NCBI GenBank assembly: GCA_902536455.1
Contig: CACAXN010000009.1
Span: 1 to 40,876, forward strand
DNA: 40,876 bases
Origin: an uncultured Prochlorococcus sp.
GTDB taxonomy: Bacteria; Cyanobacteriota; Cyanobacteriia; PCC-6307; Cyanobiaceae
Reading direction: 5' to 3'
In this document: piece by piece, positions 37,275 to 40,876 of the stretch
Position numbering within the stretch: position 1 is the stretch's first letter
Layout: each line of letters begins with the position of its first letter
Made by a program: the position numbers and the translations under genes
Notes under the pieces: generated by a model
Told to the model about the DNA's origin: nothing
Databases searched by the model: none
Seen by the model: only the letters and a program-made list of their open reading frames with translations

Positions 37275-37325
37275 ATAAAAATAAAAAAAAGAGAGGGATA
37301 AAACCCCCCCTTCTATATTTATCAG
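37275..37325 (-). terminator. Terminator downstream of the 37339 gene
   Basis: On the minus strand a G-run, TTTTATC and CCTCTC followed by eight T can pair (GAGAGGG / CCCCCC on the plus strand). It lies about 15-65 bases after the stop of the 37339 gene. Confidence 0.5.
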
Positions 37326-37338
37326 GTTCAAAAAGAAT

Positions 37339-37509
37339 TTAATTTTTTGAGTCTTTCAATTTCATTTCTTTTTGTGTTTTCCTGATTCTTTCTTCAAAGA
37401 CGGATCTTCTGTATGGAGTAACTTCTCCACTTTTAGTAGCCAAAAGTTGGGCTTCATATAGCCTATTGGCTCTTTTGATTTTTTCTCTTATTTGTAAGAG
37501 GTTATTCAT
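37339..37509 (-). CDS. Small charged helical protein (56 aa)
   Basis: MNNLLQIREKIKRANRLYEA, then QLLATKSGEVTPYRRSVFEE RIRKTQKEMKLKDSKN. Helix-turn-helix-like layout of two amphipathic helices around a short turn; strongly basic. Possibly nucleic-acid binding. Not recognised. Confidence 0.62.
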   Translation of the reverse strand: MNNLLQIREKIKRANRLYEAQLLATKSGEVTPYRRSVFEERIRKTQKEMKLKDSKN

Positions 37510-37697
37510 GGTCTTTTGCAGTTAATGAGAATCCCGTTCCTTACTCCCATTTCATGCGTCCAGAGATATAAACTTGGATGAACGTAAGTGAACAATAACA
37601 TCTTTAAAAAAATTCTGCGAGAGTAATTTTTACTAAATTTTTCACAAAAAATAAATATTGAATAGATAGTATAAACAAGGTTTTAATATTTCCTAAA

Positions 37698-37973
37698 TTA
37701 GGATAAGAAAATTGTTTGCGACCCATCATTATTATCCTGAATCACTATTTTTTTATTAGGGAAAATATCTGATAATATTCTTTTCAAATTTGAATTATCT
37801 GAATGAATTATATTACTAATATTTTTTGAATTAATTTTCCAATTTTCATCTACAAATAGTTCTTTATCATCACCTTTTTCATTCTCCAGTGATGTCTTAT
37901 TTAGAATCTTAAGTAACAGTTCTGAATCATAATCTTTAAATTCTTCAGGGCCCTCTTTTAATTTTTTAATCAT
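37698..37973 (-). CDS. Acidic hypothetical protein (91 aa)
   Basis: MIKKLKEGPEEFKDYDSELL, then a charged middle and IFPNKKIVIQDNNDGSQTIF at the end. Soluble. Unknown function. Confidence 0.58.
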   Translation of the reverse strand: MIKKLKEGPEEFKDYDSELLLKILNKTSLENEKGDDKELFVDENWKINSKNISNIIHSDNSNLKRILSDIFPNKKIVIQDNNDGSQTIFLS

Positions 37974-38198
37974 TATTTAGAAATCTAATGTTTCTAAATC
38001 TTGCATAAAAAATTTGAAGAATACAAGGTATTAATTACCTAAAAATTTCTCTTAAGTTAAAAAATCCAGATGCAATTAAAATAATTTTCTTTAGAAAATT
38101 TAATTCCAAAATAGCTAAAGAATGATATTTAAAAAGATTAATTAATCATTTACACCATTTATTTACTTGTTAGGTTTCAATTAAGAGAATCAGAAAAG

Positions 38199-38330
38199 AT
38201 GCCAAGAGTAATTAACAAAAAAATTAGACTTTTAAGATGGTTAAACTCAGGCATGATACTACCATTTATCATTATGGCTGCATCCTCATCAATCATTCTT
38301 TATGGTGTTTTATTTATCCTAATTAAATAG
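38199..38330 (+). CDS. Small membrane protein (43 aa)
   Basis: MPRVINKKIRLLRWLNSGMI, then LPFIIMAASSSIILYGVLFI LIK. A basic start and one long span. Unknown function. Confidence 0.55.
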   Translation: MPRVINKKIRLLRWLNSGMILPFIIMAASSSIILYGVLFILIK

Positions 38331-38335
38331 TTTTT

Positions 38336-38470
38336 TCAAGCAGCTAAGTTTTCCTCAGATTTAGAAATAATTATTGCAGCTTTTTTTAATAAACTAACTA
38401 CTTCTTTTCTTCCAATTGCATTATCAGCTTTACGCATTATTTCATAATATTTTTTATTTATTTTCTTCAT
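38336..38470 (-). CDS. Small helical protein (44 aa)
   Basis: MKKINKKYYEIMRKADNAIG, then RKEVVSLLKKAAIIISKSEE NLAA. Reads like one short TPR-like helix pair. Convergent with the preceding gene. Confidence 0.55.
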   Translation of the reverse strand: MKKINKKYYEIMRKADNAIGRKEVVSLLKKAAIIISKSEENLAA

Positions 38471-38651
38471 AAATAGTTTTAATTTAATCTAAAATTACAA
38501 CACCATATGATGGTGTCAACTGTAAATAATTCTCACATATTATTTCTTTGATTATTTTTGCGCAATAAAAATTGCTCATTTATTATCCTTCAAATTTTTT
38601 TAATTGATAATGCCAAAAAATCATAAATATCAAAATTAATAATCCTTTTAA

Positions 38652-38867
38652 TTAAGCTATATTGAAGGATTTGAAAACATAAAATAAACCTCCGATTAGG
38701 ATCAATATTGCAGCTCCATAAAAAAGAAAAGGGATAATTGGATATTTATACAATGTAGACCTTACTTTTTGTTGTATGGCTTTTTTATCAAGTTGAGGCA
38801 ACTTTATATCTTCAGTTTTTTCTCTAGGCGGAATACCTAAATTTTTTCTTCTCTTTACCTCTCCCAT
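38652..38867 (-). CDS. DUF2839-like small membrane protein
   Basis: 71 residues from the ATG at 38865-38867. MGEVKRRKNLGIPPREKTED is the family signature; one span near the end (PFLFYGAAILILIGGLFYVF). Its start lies 3 bases before the stop codon of the upstream gene (38870), so the two are cotranscribed. Paralog of 36243-36443. Confidence 0.75.
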   Translation of the reverse strand: MGEVKRRKNLGIPPREKTEDIKLPQLDKKAIQQKVRSTLYKYPIIPFLFYGAAILILIGGLFYVFKSFNIA

Positions 38868-38869
38868 AA

Positions 38870-39100
38870 TTAATACTGAGGTATTCCCATACATTTTAAA
38901 TAATTGTTATCAGCTAAATCTAAAATTTGATTCCATTCTTCATGAGATGTTTCCAAATTATTTTTAAAATCTTTTTCAAATTTAAGAATACACCTTTTTT
39001 CTATATTTTCTGGAGAATTATAATTTCTTAAAAAAGAAACACTCAAAACCGATAATGATGAAAAAACTATAATTATTTTAGCAATCCTAAAATTATTCAT
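38870..39100 (-). CDS. Exported or anchored small protein (76 aa)
   Basis: A hydrophobic signal or anchor (IAKIIIVFSSLSVLSVSFL) is followed by a soluble part with two Cys (KRCILKF, YLKCMGIPQY) that could form a disulfide. Directly upstream of the DUF2839-like gene. Unknown function. Confidence 0.58.
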   Translation of the reverse strand: MNNFRIAKIIIVFSSLSVLSVSFLRNYNSPENIEKRCILKFEKDFKNNLETSHEEWNQILDLADNNYLKCMGIPQY

Positions 39101-39181
39101 ATCTTAAATAATATTGCCAAAAAAAAAATAAGGTAATTGTTGGTTTTATAATTAATTTAATCTATTAAAAACAATTATCAA

Positions 39182-39379
39182 ATGATAAATTCGGTGAATT
39201 TTAACCATTTACCTATTCAGGATTTGGTTGTTTCAGGGTTAATAATCTTTATAATGTCGACGATTATTACCAATATTTACGACCCATTATTAGGAATAAC
39301 TTATGCATTTGGGAATATACTTACTCTTACCTTTTTGAGCTGGTTATACAAAGAGACTTGGAGTGATCCAAAGAAATAA
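39182..39379 (+). CDS. Small membrane protein (65 aa)
   Basis: Two hydrophobic segments, LVVSGLIIFIMSTIITNIY and LGITYAFGNILTLTFLSWLY, with a short polar end. Not recognised. Confidence 0.58.
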   Translation: MINSVNFNHLPIQDLVVSGLIIFIMSTIITNIYDPLLGITYAFGNILTLTFLSWLYKETWSDPKK

Positions 39380-39409
39380 ATCTAATAAAGAAAAAAGATA
39401 AATAAAAAA

Positions 39410-39523
39410 CTACTTCTGTATTTTTAATTTCGAAGAATACTTTAAATTAACTATGTACGTTGCAAGCAGAGAGAGTATCAAAAAAAATAATAAGCTTTCC
39501 AAGGTAGATTGGGGCATAACCAT
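39410..39523 (-). CDS. Single-span membrane peptide (37 aa)
   Basis: MVMPQSTLESLLFFLILSLL, then ATYIVNLKYSSKLKIQK. One span and a basic tail. An overlapping plus-strand frame (39452-39610) looks less protein-like. The third residue Met is another possible start. Confidence 0.45.
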   Translation of the reverse strand: MVMPQSTLESLLFFLILSLLATYIVNLKYSSKLKIQK

Positions 39524-39652
39524 GAGTAGTACCAAAAATGATATATCTTTAAAGAAACGAATTCTGAAAAAAAATCAACCCTTTCATCATTTTTTATTCT
39601 CAAACTTATAAATTTAGTTTATCTTATAAAATCTCTGAGATTTACATTGATT

Positions 39653-40009
39653 TTAATTTGAAAAATATTTTTCTGCCCTCCTAAAGGCTTTTACTGATCC
39701 TTTATAATCAAGACTTTTGAATTTTTCCTTACTTTTTTGTTCCAGCATTTTTACTATTTGATTTCTCTTTATTTCATCAATTTTCAGCTTATGATCGAAA
39801 ATAAGATCAAATTTTGAGGAATACAATCTGGATAATTCTTCTCTATATTTTTCAATAATTTTTTCATCACAAGATTTGGATTTCAAAATTGCATTAGCCT
39901 TCATTTTGTCATCTATTGCCCCTTTAAAATTTCCTTGTTTAAATTTCTTTTCACTTGATCTAGTTAGCTTAATAATATTTCCCAATATCAATTCATTAGA
40001 ATCTTTCAT
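39653..40009 (-). CDS. Helical, TPR-like protein (118 aa)
   Basis: Two TPR-like segments are visible: SSEKKFKQGNFKGAIDDKMK near residue 18 and KSKEKFKSLDYKGSVKAFRR near residue 92 (G.FKGAI / DYKGSVKA). Between them is a charged helical spacer. Likely a protein-binding module; partner unknown. Confidence 0.65.
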   Translation of the reverse strand: MKDSNELILGNIIKLTRSSEKKFKQGNFKGAIDDKMKANAILKSKSCDEKIIEKYREELSRLYSSKFDLIFDHKLKIDEIKRNQIVKMLEQKSKEKFKSLDYKGSVKAFRRAEKYFSN

Positions 40010-40089
40010 TTATTAATCTGAGCCTAGGTTAATGCTATCAGAATAAAGAAAAAACAACTTATTTTTTTAATATTCAAATAATTAAACAA

Positions 40090-40389
40090 TTAACCAATAA
40101 CAAGTCCTTTTTCAAGAAGTAAATCGAAAACCTCCACACTTTTCGTTTTCCCAAATTGGGGGGGTTTATGTAAATCTAATATTTCAGCAAGGCACATAAT
40201 CCAATAAGTATCTTTTTTTAAATTTAGACCTTCACAAATATGGGTGGGGGCCGATTTAAAACAGCCAAAATCTGTTGATATATTGATGTTCATGATTTGA
40301 GTTTCAAGTTCCAGACTTAAAAGTTCTATTTCTTGCTCGGAAAGGGCTGTCCCAAAAGAATATGATTCAATTAAAAGTTGATAATTCAT
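40090..40389 (-). CDS. Hypothetical protein (99 aa)
   Basis: MNYQLLIESYSFGTALSEQE at the start, CFKSAPTHICEGLNLKKDTY WIMCLAEILDLHKPP and VFDLLLEKGLVIG at the end. Soluble, mixed. It begins 15 bases after the stop of the next gene on the same strand, probably an operon. Confidence 0.62.
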   Translation of the reverse strand: MNYQLLIESYSFGTALSEQEIELLSLELETQIMNINISTDFGCFKSAPTHICEGLNLKKDTYWIMCLAEILDLHKPPQFGKTKSVEVFDLLLEKGLVIG

Positions 40390-40404
40390 AAAAGATTTAT
40401 TTTT

Positions 40405-40686
40405 TCAAGAAATCCATCGAGTTATTTTTGTACCCTCATAAATATGCCCTGAAGCTTCAACAATAGGTTTTGTTTCAGGATTCATAAAAATATCGTATAG
40501 AACATTTTCTGGTCCTTGAAAAATTACAGTTGCCTTTTGTGGATCATCTAATGATTTACCAATATAAAATGTTTTAACTCCCATTTCTTTAAACATAGAC
40601 TGCTGTTCCTCAGCATTCATATGTGATTCATACTCCTCATAGGTATTACTTAGTTGAAAATCTAAAATAGTTGTTTCAATAGTCAT
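40405..40686 (-). CDS. Small alpha/beta protein (DUF3764-like)
   Basis: 93 residues. LDFQLSNTYEEYESHMNAEE, MGVKTFYIGKSLDDPQKATV IFQGPENVLYDIF and SGHIYEGTKITRW match a picocyanobacterial family I recall as DUF3764 (FKL...FEEW....E......GIK....G.S..DP.K). Likely a dimeric ferredoxin-like fold. Role unknown. First gene of the pair with 40090. Confidence 0.68.
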   Translation of the reverse strand: MTIETTILDFQLSNTYEEYESHMNAEEQQSMFKEMGVKTFYIGKSLDDPQKATVIFQGPENVLYDIFMNPETKPIVEASGHIYEGTKITRWIS

Positions 40687-40783
40687 AAGAATAATTTAAG
40701 TTTTTTAATTCTAAATCTTTATCAAAATAATTAATCTAAAAAAATTAGTTTTTATTAAGCAAAGTGTTAACTAATTTTCATTT

Positions 40784-40858
40784 ATGAGTTATAAATCAAC
40801 TATAAAAAACGATTTTGATTTTGGACTCAAAAATTTCTCAGAGAGAACAATGGACTAG
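40784..40858 (+). CDS. Possible tiny ORF (24 aa)
   Basis: MSYKSTIKNDFDFGLKNFSE then RTMD and a stop, at the window edge. Composition is protein-like, but there is no supporting motif or clear ribosome site. Confidence 0.25.
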   Translation: MSYKSTIKNDFDFGLKNFSERTMD

Positions 40859-40876
40859 TAAGCTAGGATTCATTCT

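Noticed and set aside
39452-39610. 52-residue plus-strand ORF starting MYVASRES
   Set aside because: Lys/Ser-rich without a pattern; the opposite strand encodes a plausible single-span peptide.

Overview
The window looks like a chromosomal segment of a high-light Prochlorococcus (a marine picocyanobacterium). The DNA is very AT-rich. It carries photosystem II PsbY, two high-light-inducible (Hli) proteins, signal peptides of the Prochlorococcus porin type, and many tiny proteins of families concentrated in picocyanobacteria (DUF1651-, DUF2839-, DUF3303- and DUF3721-like). These family names come from memory of sequence patterns; no search was run.

Layout. 1-1.5 kb: start of trmFO, psbY, tRNA-Lys, an hli gene and a small zinc-finger protein. 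1.7-4.1 kb: two tandem porins sharing an exactly repeated 983 bp. 4.5-7.8 kb: two TPR-sulfotransferase paralogs. 8-9.9 kb: small membrane proteins and apt. 10.17-27.77 kb: an accessory island. It starts at an intact tRNA-Pro(UGG) and is punctuated by six partial copies of that tRNA's last 44 bases, all in the same orientation. These copies cut the island into cargo units: A, a secreted protein plus an inverse-autotransporter barrel; B, a complete succinate dehydrogenase operon (sdhCAB); C, DsrE-like and small stress-type proteins; D, pstS alone; E, a cluster of very small membrane proteins including a PsbF-like one without its heme histidine; F, two small cytosolic proteins; G, many tiny genes and an RNA-like element. 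27.9-32.7 kb: hli, a glycosyltransferase, an rRNA pseudouridine synthase, a DUF1651 protein, an SRAP protein and small genes. 32.8-34 kb: a diverged inverted copy of parts of unit G. 34.2-36.2 kb: a tightly coupled operon that looks metal-related (MauE/DoxX-like, DUF411, DUF3721). 36.2-40.7 kb: short, mostly unknown genes.

The main discovery candidate is the grammar of the island. Next to nearly every tRNA-Pro fragment is a pair (or triplet) of 11-12 bp iterons. In units A-E the iteron sequence is the same at both ends of a unit and differs between units (A GCCCCTCC, B GGGCGAGGA, C GTGCCCAAAAA, D GGGCGATC, E TGCGGACAAA). Spacing to the tRNA fragment is regular: about 30-75 bp on the left side and 110-155 bp on the right. 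This looks like core plus arm sites of serially integrated elements, each with its own recognition code. No recombinase gene is in the window, so the units appear to be non-autonomous, related in concept to the tRNA-associated Prochlorococcus elements called tycheposons. The tRNA fragments tend to be more decayed further from the intact tRNA, as expected if newer units insert next to it.

Several small accessory genes share a second signature: a conserved promoter-like box followed by a short hairpin and a T-run ending at the start codon. This suggests a common regulon. Most of the tiny genes were read by hand and their functions are unknown.
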